From: Polytrichum commune
Lineage: Eukaryota; Streptophyta; Polytrichopsida; Polytrichales; Polytrichaceae
Assembly: GCA_950295325.1 (NCBI GenBank)
Contig: OX485807.1
Span: forward strand, 16,953,001 to 17,017,000
Reading direction: 5' to 3'
DNA length: 64,000 bases
Under the pieces are notes generated by a model. That model was not told the DNA's origin and searched no databases. It was given only the letters and a program-made list of their open reading frames with translations. A program made the position numbers and the translations under genes. Shown here in pieces: positions 21,189 through 32,188 of the stretch (positions are counted from its first letter, which is position 1; each line of letters starts with the position of its first letter).

Positions 21189-23432
21189 TGTGAGCCCAAA
21201 AGGGTGCCCACATTTAGTCTTAGACCCTTGAAACGTTAGTTGATGCACTTTGAAGTAGCATGTTACTTCACAAAAATATAAAAAGAGTGAAATGTTAGTC
21301 TTAGAAGTACCATGTTGTAAGAGGCTAGGATGTGAGTTGTTATTGTGTTTTTACCTTCGGAAGGATTTGAGTGAATGAGGATAGGTAAGGAGAACTTGGA
21401 TTGAGTAGTTAGTGAGTAGGCTAGTACAAATGGATGGAGACAACCAAAGTGACTCAAGAGGCAAGTGCATTCGAATTGGGATGAATGGAGGATCACATGG
21501 AGCGCACAAGTGGACCACCTCATCATGGCCACTTAATGGGGAAGGCCCAAGGAAGAATGCAAGGTGGAGGATAAGCAAATTCTCAAAGCACCAATCAAAT
21601 CACGAGTTAAGCATCGTGGTTTGAATTAAGTGGTGAGCGACGATTTGGGAAAGTAAGGGGAGAAAGTTATGGCGGCGGAAAGCGAAGGAGGCTAAGTTTG
21701 GGTTGAAGCATCCCAAGTTTGGTAAAGTGTGGTAGGTAGAAAGCCAAGGCTAGTTAAATGTTCGAATTAGGATCCTTGTTGATCATTTGAGGGAGGAAGG
21801 CTTAGAAGATAGGATTGGCGCCTACTAAGTAGGAGGAAATCTCAAGGGCTTATCGTGAGCCTTGAGGGTGCTCACCCCCTCAAGCTTACTATATAATCCC
21901 TCATTCTTCCCTCACTCATCCTCTCTTTCCTTTGTGCTCCAAGGCACCCCACGAGTTATAAGTGTGGGTGTGGGAAGCCATATTGGAGCACATGTGTGTG
22001 CTTAGTTTTTAGTTTGAGAGCCAAGGCTTGTTAGCCTTGAAGAGGGCTTGACCTCTTGGTAGAATTAGTGTTGACGTGAAGGATTTTAAAGTTAATTCAT
22101 GATTCCAATTTGTGGTACTTTAAGTTCATGTTTTGAATACACGTGGTTGCAAGTTCCATGTTTAAGAGTTGAGCACTTGATGTTGTGATGAGTGCAAAAA
22201 TATACTTGTGTGGATTAGTTAGTCTTAGTGAAGTTAGGAAATTCTCTCTCCCCCTCTCCTCTCTAGGATTTTAGGATTTTAGGATTAGAGAAGAATTGTG
22301 TGATTAAAAAGGGGTTGTTAGTAGAATTAGGGAAATTAGGTAGGAAGATTAGTTAAGGGCTTGAATAATTAGTGAGGTAGTTGGGGATTACAATTACAAA
22401 GTTGTGGGTTTATGAAGGAGCTGGGTTTATGAAGGAGCTGGGTTTGTTTAGTTAGAAAGTAAAGAGCTGGGTTTATGAAGGAGCTGGGTTTGTCTAGTTA
22501 GAAAGTAAAGAGCTGGGTTTATGAAGGACCTGAGTTTGTTTAGTTAGAAGCTAAGGAGCTGGGTTTATGAAGGAGCTGGGTTTATGAAGGAGCTGGGTTT
22601 ATGAAGGAGCTGGGTTTATGAAGGAGCTGGGTTTGTTTAGTTAGAAGCTAAGAAGCTGGGTTTATGAAGGAGCTAGGTTTATGAAGGAGCTAGGTTTATG
22701 TAATTAGAAAGTAAAGAGATGGGTTCATGAAGGAGCTTAGTAGATAGCCTACCTAATTAGCTCATAGACAAGTAGTTAGTTACATTATGCTAGTTAGTGT
22801 TATGGTGGCTTTCACAAGTAAATGTATTTGAGATTGACTATAGAGAATAGTGTTTTTTTTTACACTTGCATCCTCTCTTTAAAAATAAACCACGTGCACA
22901 AATTAATGGAGAATGTGGAGCACTCTCGCGATGGCAAGACAAAGGAAGCAAAGACCAAAGGTGCGAGGGAGAGATTGACATAAGTCACATAAGTATTTCT
23001 TAATACTTAAAGGCTTATGTACGGTATGGAGACACCAAGTGAGACCTCTTATAGTAGCGATACGGAATACACAAGTGATAGTTCAAGTGGTAGTATAGAG
23101 TCAACGGCACGGACTCCATTTAGGAGAGGGATATCCTTAAGGGCTTGTGTAGCTAAAGCGGCCGGATGGACGTTAGAAGCAAACAAAGACAAAATAGCAC
23201 CCGAGCATAAGGAGGTTAAAATAACATAGTTAACTTGTGCATTCTCCACATACGTATTGAAATTGTACATTGAGTTGTTAAAAGTGAAATTCCAGTTAAA
23301 TCCAAGACCACTTGAAGGGTGAACCTTGCACTATGGACTCATCCAAGTCCAAATCCAATACCGCGGAAGAATGTGAGCCCAAACCCACTACTCGGACTAC
23401 GGACGCTTAAGGGTGGGGGGTTTGGCCTCACA
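21189..23432 (+). repeat. 3' LTR (2244 bp)
   Basis: Same length and, by eye, the same sequence as 11734-13977 apart from one transition at 23368. Followed by the CTCAG duplication at 23433-23437. Confidence 0.97.
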
Positions 23433-23519
23433 CTCAGCTAAACGATGTTGGGCATTGCAAGCCATTACAGGGACTATGTGCAATGCCAAAGTCGGGAGCA
23501 GCAAACATGACACACCTGC
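23433..23519 (+). pseudogene. continuation of the interrupted SWIM-finger element
   Basis: CTCAGCTAAACGATGTTGGGC onward matches 48610-48695 of the second copy (frame AKRCWALQAIT). It picks up exactly where 11733 stopped and is cut again at 23519 by the second retroelement. Confidence 0.9.
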
Positions 23520-24404
23520 TGTCGCAACCCTTACTAGCCCCCTTAACAATCTTGCCAATTTTCATTTCTAACAAAGGTTACGAGCACTAACCCTTCGCAT
23601 TCCGCCATGCTAATGATTAGCTCCTCCTACCCCGGACGTTATAGTTCATAAGAGGGGAACCAACCTTCCTACTTTACTTTCGGGACTCACCCCTTAATCG
23701 GTAACCAATTCTTAGATGTGGACTTCCATATATGGAAGTCCAATCTTATGTTGATCATCGCGTTGCCAGAGTAACACTACAACAACCCGAAGCATATTAG
23801 GCAACTATGGCCTCACATTGGGCCAAAGCCCATGAAGGCCGTGCCGTTCGGCCTCGAGTGGGTGAGGCCACACCACCTCACCCATATAAGCCTCTAGGAC
23901 TTTAAGCAGGGCCCCTACCCCATTGTCAAGAAACCTTATGTCTCTCTACCAAGAGTTGGGGCCAAGTAGACATTTTTCTTAGCAGCAGGGCCTAGAAGCC
24001 CCCAGGTTTAGGGTTTAGGGTTGATGACCCACAAGGTTGTTTCATGTTTGGGACAATGAAGTGGGATTAATGACCCACAAGGTTGTTTTCTGTCGTTCCC
24101 ATTGGTGAGGCGCGATTGCTGGTCACCGTGGGCTTGAAAGTTTAGAAGCCAATCTTTCGGACGTCAGCTTGTGTTCTGACGTCCCGTTTTACCCATCCGA
24201 GGCCTGTGATATCTTATCACCCTACCCTTACCCTTGACCCATATAGAGCCGCAACATGATAGGTCGACGGGAAAGAGTTTGAAGACTTGAAGAAACTGAA
24301 GACCAAGACTCTTGAAGACTAGAAGATTTGACGGTCCGGTAAACAAGTCCAGTTGCAGCCAAAAGCCCAGTGCTTTCCCAAGGCGGAACCCTCTCTACCC
24401 GACA
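23520..24404 (+). repeat. 5' LTR of the second element (885 bp)
   Basis: It begins TGTCGCAACCC and ends CTACCCGACA, so it has short inverted ends TGTCG/CGACA. The left edge is where homology to the 48.7-kb copy stops; the right edge abuts a primer-binding-like site. CCCATATAAGCC at 23881 is a TATA-like box. ATGACCCACAAGGTTGTTT occurs twice (24022 and 24069). Confidence 0.85.
23883..23889 (+). promoter_or_regulatory. LTR TATA-like box
   Basis: CATATAAG within a segment conserved in the partial LTR near 61811 (CCCATATAAGCCTCTAGGA). This is the best conserved part of the two copies, which suits a core promoter. Confidence 0.5.
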
Positions 24405-24426
24405 TTTGGTGCTTCCACTGAGAGGT
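24405..24426 (+). promoter_or_regulatory. putative primer-binding site
   Basis: TTTGGTGCTTCCACTGAGAG follows the LTR end directly and resembles the TTGGTGCTTTCATTGAGAG primer sites seen in plant gypsy elements. It overlaps an upstream extension of the gag frame, which argues that translation starts later, at 24457. Confidence 0.6.
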
Positions 24427-24456
24427 GCTTTGGGGCAACTGGATTTAAGCATCTCG

Positions 24457-26985
24457 ATGGGAGATTCTGAAGGGACAACTGGTGCCGGTGGAAGAGGCGT
24501 TGGTGGAGCCCAAGTTCCCATGGAGGACATTCTTGGGGCATTAGCCTTGTTCATGGAGCAACATCGAGCCAATCAAGGAGGACAAGGGGCCACGAAGGCT
24601 CTTAAAACGGTTGTTGCTAATATTGGGAGATTTGATGGCAAGAACATCTCCAAGTTCTTGCGGGTGTACATCTGTGAGATGGAAGTACACCAAGTTGGTG
24701 AGGACCGCATGTCTGAGACATTTGACATGGCGGTTGTGCCTGAAATTCGTGAACAAGTGAGAGAAATTCGTGAGAGGGCAGAATCATGGACTGAGTTTGC
24801 TGAGCTTCTTCGAGATGAATACTTTGAAGAAGACTCAGAGAGAATGACTAAGAGGTCTTTTCTTGAGTGGGTGGAGCAGCGGCCTAGTGACAAGATGGGC
24901 CCAAATGAGCTACTCAAAGATTTTGAGAAGAAATATAGCCAATTACCTTTGGCAGAAAGACACCTCCTAGAGACTAGGAAGGCAGAGTTATTTCTTCAAG
25001 CTGCTGATGAGGGACTTGAAGATAGACTTCTCATACTTCTAGGAGATCGCACAACAGAAGGTGGTTTCACCAATGATTGGAGGAGGGTGGAGGAGACAGT
25101 TACTCTCTTGGCCAAACAACGACGTGTGAGGTCAAGGGGTGTTGGAGCAAAAGTTGATGTGAAGCCTATTCAGACTCCAAGGGCTTTCAAAAACCCATTT
25201 GATTCAACACCTTTCATAGCTCCAGGATCCACCTTTAGAGCTACAAAGCCAAATGAAGGAAGTGCCCTTGAAGACCTTATCAAGGGGTTTCGAGAGCTCA
25301 AAGTTGAGTTCAGTGAGCTTAAGAAGGCTAGAGGGGCTTCTTCTTCTCAACCATCGGAAGAAACAAGAAAATACCCTAGGAGGTGTGTTTGGTGTGATGA
25401 GGTGACTGAACATACTTTGAGAGGGTGTGAGTCTTATGAAGAAGCCCTCAAGAATGATCTTGTCGTCTACAAAGATGGAAAGATCCATGATGCGGCTTCA
25501 AATTCTCCATTGAGGACTAACTTCGGGAAAGGGGGAATGAAGAAGTTAATGGAAAAGAAGATGACAAGAACCAACCGTGTGCAAGTGAATGGAGCTGAAA
25601 CGTATCATGTTCAAGTGGAACAATACTTAGTTGGTGCTTCATCTACTCAATCACATGTTCAAATGAAGAGGGGGGCTCAAGCCATTAGAAGAGCAACTGG
25701 ATGGGAGGATCATGTTGATGCAAACAACATCAATGTCTTTTTGAATGAAGGAAAGCACCATGATGACTTGCATGATGCTTCAGTTGAAGAAAAACGTGTG
25801 AGATTTGATGTTGAGGATGAAGAAGAGCCAATGTCTAAAAGAAGGCCTCCAATAAACAATGATCTTGCAAAAGAAATGAGGAGAAAAATCCCTACAAGGT
25901 CAAAGTCAGCAAGCCCTGACATTGTACACCCAGGAGATGGACCACTTCTTGATAAAGAGTGGGGACAGTCTAGTGGCAGCAAAAAAGGCAAAGAAAAGGA
26001 GGATGTAAGCAAGACCAAAGCAAAGACACCTGCTTACAAACTCCAATCAGACATTGAGACTTCCATTGACTTGAAAGGGATATTGGAAGAAATAATCTTG
26101 GATGCCAAGATTGAATTCACCTTGAGGGAGGCTCTTGGCATAGCCAAGAAAGATTTCCATGAGCTAATCATCGACATCATCAAAAGGAAGAGACAAATGA
26201 CGGCTGAGGTTGTAATGCTGACTGCCTTAGACACCCACATGACCGAAGATGAAGAGATGGCGATTGGTGAGGTATTTGCTATGATGAGTAATCAAGTAGT
26301 TGAAGATGATGAAGCTCTAGCAAATGATCAAGAGAAGGGGAAGATCACATTTTCAACAAATCAAGAGAATGTTGAAGCAAATACCTGCGGAGGAAAGATT
26401 GAAACTTTGAATGAAGAAACTCCAAAGGTTGAGGTACAAACTTTTGAATGTACCTCTGATCATTCTCTTATAAAAAGAAGTGAAGAAAAAACCGAATTTG
26501 ATCAATTGTTTTGGGCAAGGGCCACCACTGAGACAAAGGTGAAGCTTAGAGGATTGGATGACCCCATTTTAGCCCTTGTTGACCATGGTTCTGAGATCAA
26601 TATTATGTCTCGTGATATTTATGAGAAAGGCAAATGGCCAATTGATACAGACCATGGCTGGATCAGGAGAGCAGCCAATACTGGGCGGACTCAATTGTAT
26701 GGAGCTTGTCCTGCAATTCCTACGAAGATTGGAGATGTAGAGGTTGAAAAAAATTTCTTTGTTCAAAATCTTAGTGCTTACCTGGTACTCTTGGGCCAAC
26801 CTTTCATCACTGCTTCACGAATGGAAACCAAAGTGTTGGATGATGGGTCTCATTATGCCCGAATTCGGAGCGTGGATGGAAGGAAATCAGTGCAATTCTT
26901 GACGGTGAAGCCTGACAATGAGAGACACCGACTCCAACTAAGGGAGAATCCGCTACCGACATCTCCAAACTTTCAGGATTTCTAG
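24457..26985 (+). CDS. gag-protease of the second element
   Basis: I start at the first ATG downstream of the primer-binding site (MGDSEGTTGAGG); the open frame extends upstream through the LTR end, which is not expected to be translated. About 842 residues: a gag-like region (IGRFDGKNISKFLRVY; ELLRDEYFEED; LLKDFEKKYSQLP), a Cys/His knuckle CVWCDEVTEHTLRGC near 309, a long charged linker, and a retropepsin domain near 705-830 with ALVDHGSEINIMS as the active-site loop and VLLGQPFI towards the end. The DHG in place of DTG/DSG is unusual but common in this type of element as I know it. It ends in TAG 14 bases before the pol start, in a different frame. Confidence 0.85.
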   Translation: MGDSEGTTGAGGRGVGGAQVPMEDILGALALFMEQHRANQGGQGATKALKTVVANIGRFDGKNISKFLRVYICEMEVHQVGEDRMSETFDMAVVPEIREQVREIRERAESWTEFAELLRDEYFEEDSERMTKRSFLEWVEQRPSDKMGPNELLKDFEKKYSQLPLAERHLLETRKAELFLQAADEGLEDRLLILLGDRTTEGGFTNDWRRVEETVTLLAKQRRVRSRGVGAKVDVKPIQTPRAFKNPFDSTPFIAPGSTFRATKPNEGSALEDLIKGFRELKVEFSELKKARGASSSQPSEETRKYPRRCVWCDEVTEHTLRGCESYEEALKNDLVVYKDGKIHDAASNSPLRTNFGKGGMKKLMEKKMTRTNRVQVNGAETYHVQVEQYLVGASSTQSHVQMKRGAQAIRRATGWEDHVDANNINVFLNEGKHHDDLHDASVEEKRVRFDVEDEEEPMSKRRPPINNDLAKEMRRKIPTRSKSASPDIVHPGDGPLLDKEWGQSSGSKKGKEKEDVSKTKAKTPAYKLQSDIETSIDLKGILEEIILDAKIEFTLREALGIAKKDFHELIIDIIKRKRQMTAEVVMLTALDTHMTEDEEMAIGEVFAMMSNQVVEDDEALANDQEKGKITFSTNQENVEANTCGGKIETLNEETPKVEVQTFECTSDHSLIKRSEEKTEFDQLFWARATTETKVKLRGLDDPILALVDHGSEINIMSRDIYEKGKWPIDTDHGWIRRAANTGRTQLYGACPAIPTKIGDVEVEKNFFVQNLSAYLVLLGQPFITASRMETKVLDDGSHYARIRSVDGRKSVQFLTVKPDNERHRLQLRENPLPTSPNFQDF

Positions 26986-26999
26986 AGAGCACACGTGGA

Positions 27000-28742
27000 A
27001 TGAGGGGAGCCACGGGTGCTATGGAAATTCAGGCTACTAAATTCCCCAATATAAATACCGATCTTAGGAGTGGAGTTTTAGGTGTGACAGAGTGTGGATT
27101 TGTGAGCTTTACAAGCCTCAAAGACTTGGATCTAGTACAGAAGAGATTTGCAAAAAAAATGGAGAAAATTTTCAAAAGAATGAAGGTTCTCTTGCCAGAT
27201 GAGGGTATCTCCGGAATTTATGAGGAGAATGGATTACCAAATGACATCTTGCATCTCTTAGAGGACTTAGTTAAAGAGAAAGATGTCATTAAGACAGTTG
27301 ACTGTTTTGTTAGCATTCATTCAAGTCAACTCTATCAAGAGATTTCTCAAATAGTGACGATGCTTGGTGACTTCAAAACCAATGGGGTGAGACCGGAGGC
27401 AACAGTACATACAAAATACAAGATTGTTGCTAAGAAGGTGAAGCCAGTTGCAACTCAACTACCTTTTGACACTGAGGAGCATATCAAACAAGCTGAGAAT
27501 GAGCCAAGTTTGAGAGAAACCAGAAAGATTGGACACAATTTTACCGAAGAAACTTTGGGAAATTTAAAGATTGGAGGAGATGGGTTTTTAACTGAGCCGG
27601 AGAAGAAGAAATTTCAAAACATGCTTTCTATGCATGGAAAAACCTTTGCTTCTTTGCTAGATGAGATTGGGTGTGTGCAACCAAGTGTTGTAGCACCCAT
27701 GGTTATTTTCACGGTACCACATGTACCATGGCATTTAAAGCCTATACCTGTGCCTAGAACTCTACTTCCAAAGCTTGTGGAGTTATTCAAAGAAAAGATA
27801 CGCATGGGCATACATGAGCCTTCAATGGCTCCGTATTTAAACCGTTGGTTTATAGTGCCAAAGAAGTCAGGAGTACTTAGGTTCATCCAAGATATGCAAC
27901 CTGCCAACAAGGTGACAATTAGAAACAAAGGATCCGGTCCAATTGTTGATGAAGTAGCAGAAGCATTTGCTGGACATGCTATCTATTCCATTGGAGATCT
28001 ATACTCTGGTTATGATCAGTTTCAATTAGCTACCGAGAGCAGAAATTTGACAACCATAAAGACTCCACTTGGACTGGTACGCATGTGTACATTGCCTCAA
28101 GGTGCTACCAACTCGGTGGCGCATATGCAGAGTGCCATGAATCAAATTCTAAGAGACTTTGTACCTGACAAAACCATACCCTTTATAGATGACATTCCCA
28201 TAAAAGGGTGCGATGAGAAGAAAAAAAACTCGACAATCCAAGGTGATGGTTGTAGAGCTTTTGTGAATGATCGTATTAATGATGTAACCAAAATCTTGAG
28301 CAGACTTGAAGAGGTGAATCTGACCCTCTCCATTGATAAATCCAAGTTTGGGGTTGGTGAGATTTTGGTGGTTGGACACTTATGTGGTACCTATGGAAGG
28401 AAACCAAATCCTGAAAAGGTGAATGCTATAGGAAGAATGAAGGTATGTAGTAGTGTCACCAAAGTAAGGAGGTTTCTAGGAACATGTGTCTTCTATCAGA
28501 TTTGGATCCCTCATTTTACTCATGTATCAGAGCCTCTTTACAAGCTATTGCGCAAAAGAAACAAATTTCTTTGGCAACATGAGCAAGATGTAGCTATGAG
28601 GGAGTTGAAGAAAATTTTAGAGTCACCACCGGTTCTAAAGCAAGTGAGCTATGATTGTAGAAGACCAGTAATTGTGACTGTTGACACGAGCCCAATTGCA
28701 ATTGGATGGGCTATTGGGAGTCAAGTGTTAATGTACTCATGA
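27000..28742 (+). CDS. reverse transcriptase frame of the second element (truncated)
   Basis: 580 residues starting at an ATG 14 bp after the gag-protease stop, one frame off. Order: a charged N-terminal region, reverse transcriptase entry RWFIVPKKSGVLRFIQD near 283, SIGDLYSGYDQFQLA near 330, LPQGATNSVAHMQ near 365, catalytic FIDD near 395, then connection and RNase H onset VIVTVDTSPIAIGWAIG near 560. RNase H then stops after a few residues because the frame enters unrelated repeat sequence. No integrase remains, so this copy cannot move on its own. Confidence 0.85.
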   Translation: MRGATGAMEIQATKFPNINTDLRSGVLGVTECGFVSFTSLKDLDLVQKRFAKKMEKIFKRMKVLLPDEGISGIYEENGLPNDILHLLEDLVKEKDVIKTVDCFVSIHSSQLYQEISQIVTMLGDFKTNGVRPEATVHTKYKIVAKKVKPVATQLPFDTEEHIKQAENEPSLRETRKIGHNFTEETLGNLKIGGDGFLTEPEKKKFQNMLSMHGKTFASLLDEIGCVQPSVVAPMVIFTVPHVPWHLKPIPVPRTLLPKLVELFKEKIRMGIHEPSMAPYLNRWFIVPKKSGVLRFIQDMQPANKVTIRNKGSGPIVDEVAEAFAGHAIYSIGDLYSGYDQFQLATESRNLTTIKTPLGLVRMCTLPQGATNSVAHMQSAMNQILRDFVPDKTIPFIDDIPIKGCDEKKKNSTIQGDGCRAFVNDRINDVTKILSRLEEVNLTLSIDKSKFGVGEILVVGHLCGTYGRKPNPEKVNAIGRMKVCSSVTKVRRFLGTCVFYQIWIPHFTHVSEPLYKLLRKRNKFLWQHEQDVAMRELKKILESPPVLKQVSYDCRRPVIVTVDTSPIAIGWAIGSQVLMYS

Positions 28743-29010
28743 GGTAACCGATTTAGACGATGTTTTGTATGGAAATGCAGATTACCGTGTTCGGTCTAGG
28801 GAGAATCTAGTGAACGAGTAGGGGGTTGGACAACTTTTCACTTTATATATTTTGTAGCATTTTTTGTACAGGGCAAAAAAATATGGAACAACTTGCAATC
28901 TTCATGAATCCTTCGCGTCTATCTTGGAAAATTATCTCATGATTGTTAGACCAGATCGCCAATGCGAATCACCTTATTTTCACGGGTTATGGTATTTCTA
29001 CCTTAATCGG
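28722..29010 (+). repeat. dispersed repeat, inverted partner at 35897-36195
   Basis: About 290 bp beginning GAGTCAAGTGTTAATGTACT, with roughly 80-90 per cent identity by eye to the reverse complement of 35897-36195. Both copies keep a short frame reading HEVTDL..DVLYGNA. The left edge coincides with the loss of the RNase H reading frame. Confidence 0.85.
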
Positions 29011-30461
29011 TTGAGATCCTAGTGTTTGCAAGTCCAACCGGTTACATGTTACTGACATCCTTCGGTTTTCCTTCATTAAACTCAGGTATATTATTCCATA
29101 GATTCACCTGAAATGATCGGTAATTTTCCTACAGTCTTGATCTTCAACTGGTTATTTCTCAAACTCAAACAGTTCATGTGTAACTAACTGCCAGTTCTCC
29201 TCGATCATAGCGGCATACGTTTATGGGGCTCACACGAGCGAGATCACGGTGGGCAAGGTGAACTTTTGTAACAGTTTATTCTTCTTGAATGCAATGGTTT
29301 CTCTCACGTTCCTCACATTGGCTGCTCAGGGGTTTAGTCAATGTAAGTATTAGCCTGCAAGCACAACCATGTTATCAAACCAGCTTGGGGATGGGCACCT
29401 TAATTAATCACGGGTTGTGTTCCCGATGGCATCGACACACGCCGGGTCAGAAGTGCTGGCATTAAAATTGCACTATGTTGGAGTGTTGTGGTTCAGGGTT
29501 GAATTCGTTTTTTTCGAGCTGATGATGTGATGTGAGGATTGTAAAAACGAGAGCGATGAGTATGAAGAAATAACAAACGACCCTTTGATCTACTCTTGAT
29601 TTGCAGAAGTCTGCTGGGCTGCAAAACATCTACTAGTTCTAGAATATGTTTTTAGAATCTCGCATAATGGACCCCATGTCTCTCAAGTTACCCTTACTAG
29701 GTTCGTGATCTACCATGAATTGAAGCCTACCCAGCAAACCCTGCAGAAAAGAGTGAGTAGGGCTTCAAAATGCCAAAGCATCCGTCATATTCAAAGGTTC
29801 TTGAATGGAATCTTACGGATGAAATCCTGAATGTTCGAAAATTTTAATCACAACATGAATATCTAGATTTTATATATCACTCACTACATCATCGTTTACA
29901 GTATTTGGAATTACTCACTGCTATAACTTTTTACAAAGAGTGTACCACTTTACCAAGTAAAGTCATGCAATATGTTTGACAATCGTGTCCAAACAACATA
30001 TTCCAGCTTTTCTACATGAGAGAGAATCCTATAATAAGAAGTTATATAGCCATGCGTGATTCCAAATAGTCAGTGACACTAGATACCATAAACGGTGTAG
30101 TTCTTTTCCAGTATCTGATGATTTTATCTTTTACTTGGAGAGTAGATGCTATTTCCACATTCATAGATTTTGGGAACATCTAGTGGAGGAGAACCAATGG
30201 GAAGAACACATACCTACTTAGTACGTCAGGAAGTGATAGTTTAAATTGCCCTAGTATATAAGGAGGTAGTGGCCACGAAGGAGACAGTGGGCGGAGAACG
30301 ACAGTTCCCCTGGAATGTAGCACAAGAACCCCATTGTTCATATAATCGTTCCTGGGTTCGAACATGGGCAGCATTGAAATGATAGAATTACTCAAACGAT
30401 TACTAAGTTCTCACAAAGCTGCAACAGGTTTACGTTTGATTTCTGCACATTTGTGTTCATA
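29011..30461. other. unassigned intergenic sequence
   Basis: AT-rich, with no open frame above about 70 codons, no recognised motif and no repeat partner that I noticed in the window. Probably decayed transposon sequence. Confidence 0.4.
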
Positions 30462-31406
30462 TACCGTAGGTTCATAGCTGGTTCGACACATGTTAGCCGA
30501 ATAATTAATTAAAGTCAAAAAGCAAGTTCGGCACCTAAAATTAGTATATTCACATTTTCGGCAATTTCTTTTTTAATTTTTAAAAATTCGGCTTAAATTC
30601 ATTTTTAATATTCTTTTTAAGCTTATATCTTGTACATCTCTCTTGCATTGAATGACAAGTAAGATGTGAGTGAAGAGTTGAGAATGCTCTGTGCTTTATG
30701 CAAGTAGAGTGGAGTTATGTTCAACAATGCATATGGGATATGTAAACTTTGAGGTGAAGCACCGAGTTAGACTTCATTTTTATAGCACGCATAACTTTTG
30801 CATAGAGTCTTCAAATGACATAAAATTTGTTGGAGGTGAAAGATTACTTGATTTCTAAACTTTTCTTAGACCAACAAAATTCCAAAAAAGTTGATCTTCT
30901 ATGCACAAATGAGCTCCGAAAAACTGTTATGAACGCATTTTAATTTTTTGATCTTTACACGGCTGCAATGTTTTGTCCATATCTTTTGCATAAAGACTTA
31001 TTTTGACACAAAACTTGTTGGAGGTAGAAGAAGGATTGATTTCTCAACTTTTGTTAGTTGGACAAAATTCTATAAAACTTCATCTTCTATGCTCAATTGG
31101 ACTCCAAAAATTTGTGTACAACACATTTGAAAAGCCTCACCTAGAGTCTTGCTACTTCTTAACCCATATTCTTTGTGGACTAATGTAAGTGAGCTTGATT
31201 ACAAAAGGAGCACCTTCTCTCTTTCAAAATTCACATATGCTTCCACTGTAAGTAAAACTCTAGTGAGAAGTAAAAATTTCTTACTTTTCGGCAATTTTGA
31301 AAAATAATAAATTTTATATTCGGCAAATAATGCCAATAATATTCCAAAATTTTCGGCATCTATTTTTAGAGTTATTTTCTGTCGAACCAGCTATGAACCT
31401 ACGGTA
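30462..31406. mobile_element. non-autonomous TIR element, 945 bp
   Basis: Perfect 27-bp terminal inverted repeats: TACCGTAGGTTCATAGCTGG... at 30462-30488 and its complement at 31380-31406. Flanking TA on both sides would suit a TA target duplication. Inside are two diverged copies of one segment (about 30760-30920 and 30955-31130, sharing TTGTTGGAGGT and GATTTCT) and TTCGGC motifs near both ends. There is no transposase frame, so movement would depend on a partner elsewhere. Confidence 0.8.
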
Positions 31407-32188
31407 TATGATTTCTCGAGCTGTTTGCCAATCACATGCAGCTGGCACCAAATAAAGTTCTTCCTGATTCCCCCGAGCAGGCTGTCAAAGGCCGACAAGA
31501 AAATGTGCAAATCACCACAAAATTTGGACTCATAGGGGAGGTTCGAGGAGACCCCGAGTGAGTATGTGCGCCAAGCTTGCCAGGTGAGCTTGAAGCATCC
31601 AAATGTCGGTTGCATTGATCTTTACTACTATCAGCGCCGCGTGGATCCCAAGGCACCCAATATGAGGTCACCATTATATTCGTCCCAAAAATTTTATGGG
31701 TGCCTCAGAAATTGAAGCTGCGTTTCGAGTAATTACTCGCACTAAACATCTGGTTTTAGTCTGGCCCAGATCCGTGTTCATTGTGTTGCAATCAGTAGGT
31801 GATGACTGACGAGGGTGTCCTATGACACTTGATGTTACATGACAAGTCATGACGATCACTCAAATCGATATGGGCTTCGTGCACCAATTTCTATGTAACA
31901 TTAAATCAAATGTTGAGTGTGGTGTTCATACTTACGAACCGGAGTCAATTGGAAACATTGTTGTGTTCATTTTTCCATGTTGTGTGCTATCACTCAGCTT
32001 AGGTAATCTATGGCACAGCTATGGTGGGCACTTCCGATTCCAAAGGCCCAAATCATGACTATTGGATTGGACTAAGCATAATTTCGTCCGTAACTTAGCA
32101 ACTATGTATCACAAAATTTGATATTTTAAGTCTCAAAATCAAGATCTCATATACCGTAGGTTGATTTACTTATTATTAAGATCTCATA
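31407..32188. other. unassigned intergenic sequence
   Basis: No convincing gene. A separate TACCGTAGGTTGATTTA end-like sequence sits at 32154, resembling the termini of the 30462-31406 element, so part of this stretch may be element debris. Confidence 0.4.

Larger units (their letters stand above)
11734..23432 (+). mobile_element. young complete Ty3/gypsy LTR retrotransposon
   Basis: An 11.7-kb element with LTRs at 11734-13977 and 21189-23432 (both 2244 bp), TG...CA ends (TGTGAG/CTCACA) and a 5-bp duplication CTCAG. I found one difference between the LTRs (G at 13913, A at 23368), so insertion was recent. The internal region holds a long leader, a gag-pol frame with protease, reverse transcriptase, RNase H and integrase in Ty3/gypsy order, and no visible chromodomain. 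It sits inside an older SWIM-finger element. Relatives of its LTR occur at 32792-35866, 53981 and 57925-59639, all on the minus strand. Clade is uncertain: a non-chromovirus (Tat/Athila-like) placement fits best. Confidence 0.97.
23520..28742 (+). mobile_element. second gypsy-like retroelement, 3' truncated
   Basis: Inserted 87 bp beyond the young element, into the same SWIM-finger host sequence. The 5' LTR is 23520-24404. It is followed by a primer-binding-like sequence, a gag-protease frame (24457-26985) and a reverse transcriptase frame (27000-28742). RNase H is cut short, and no integrase or 3' LTR follows. Sequence from about 28722 belongs to a different dispersed repeat, so the element was broken there. 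A partial relative of the LTR lies near 61490-61940. Confidence 0.85.

Noticed and set aside
24370..24456. Upstream extension of the second element gag frame to 24370
   Set aside because: It overlaps the LTR end and the primer-binding-like site, so translation more likely starts at the ATG at 24457.
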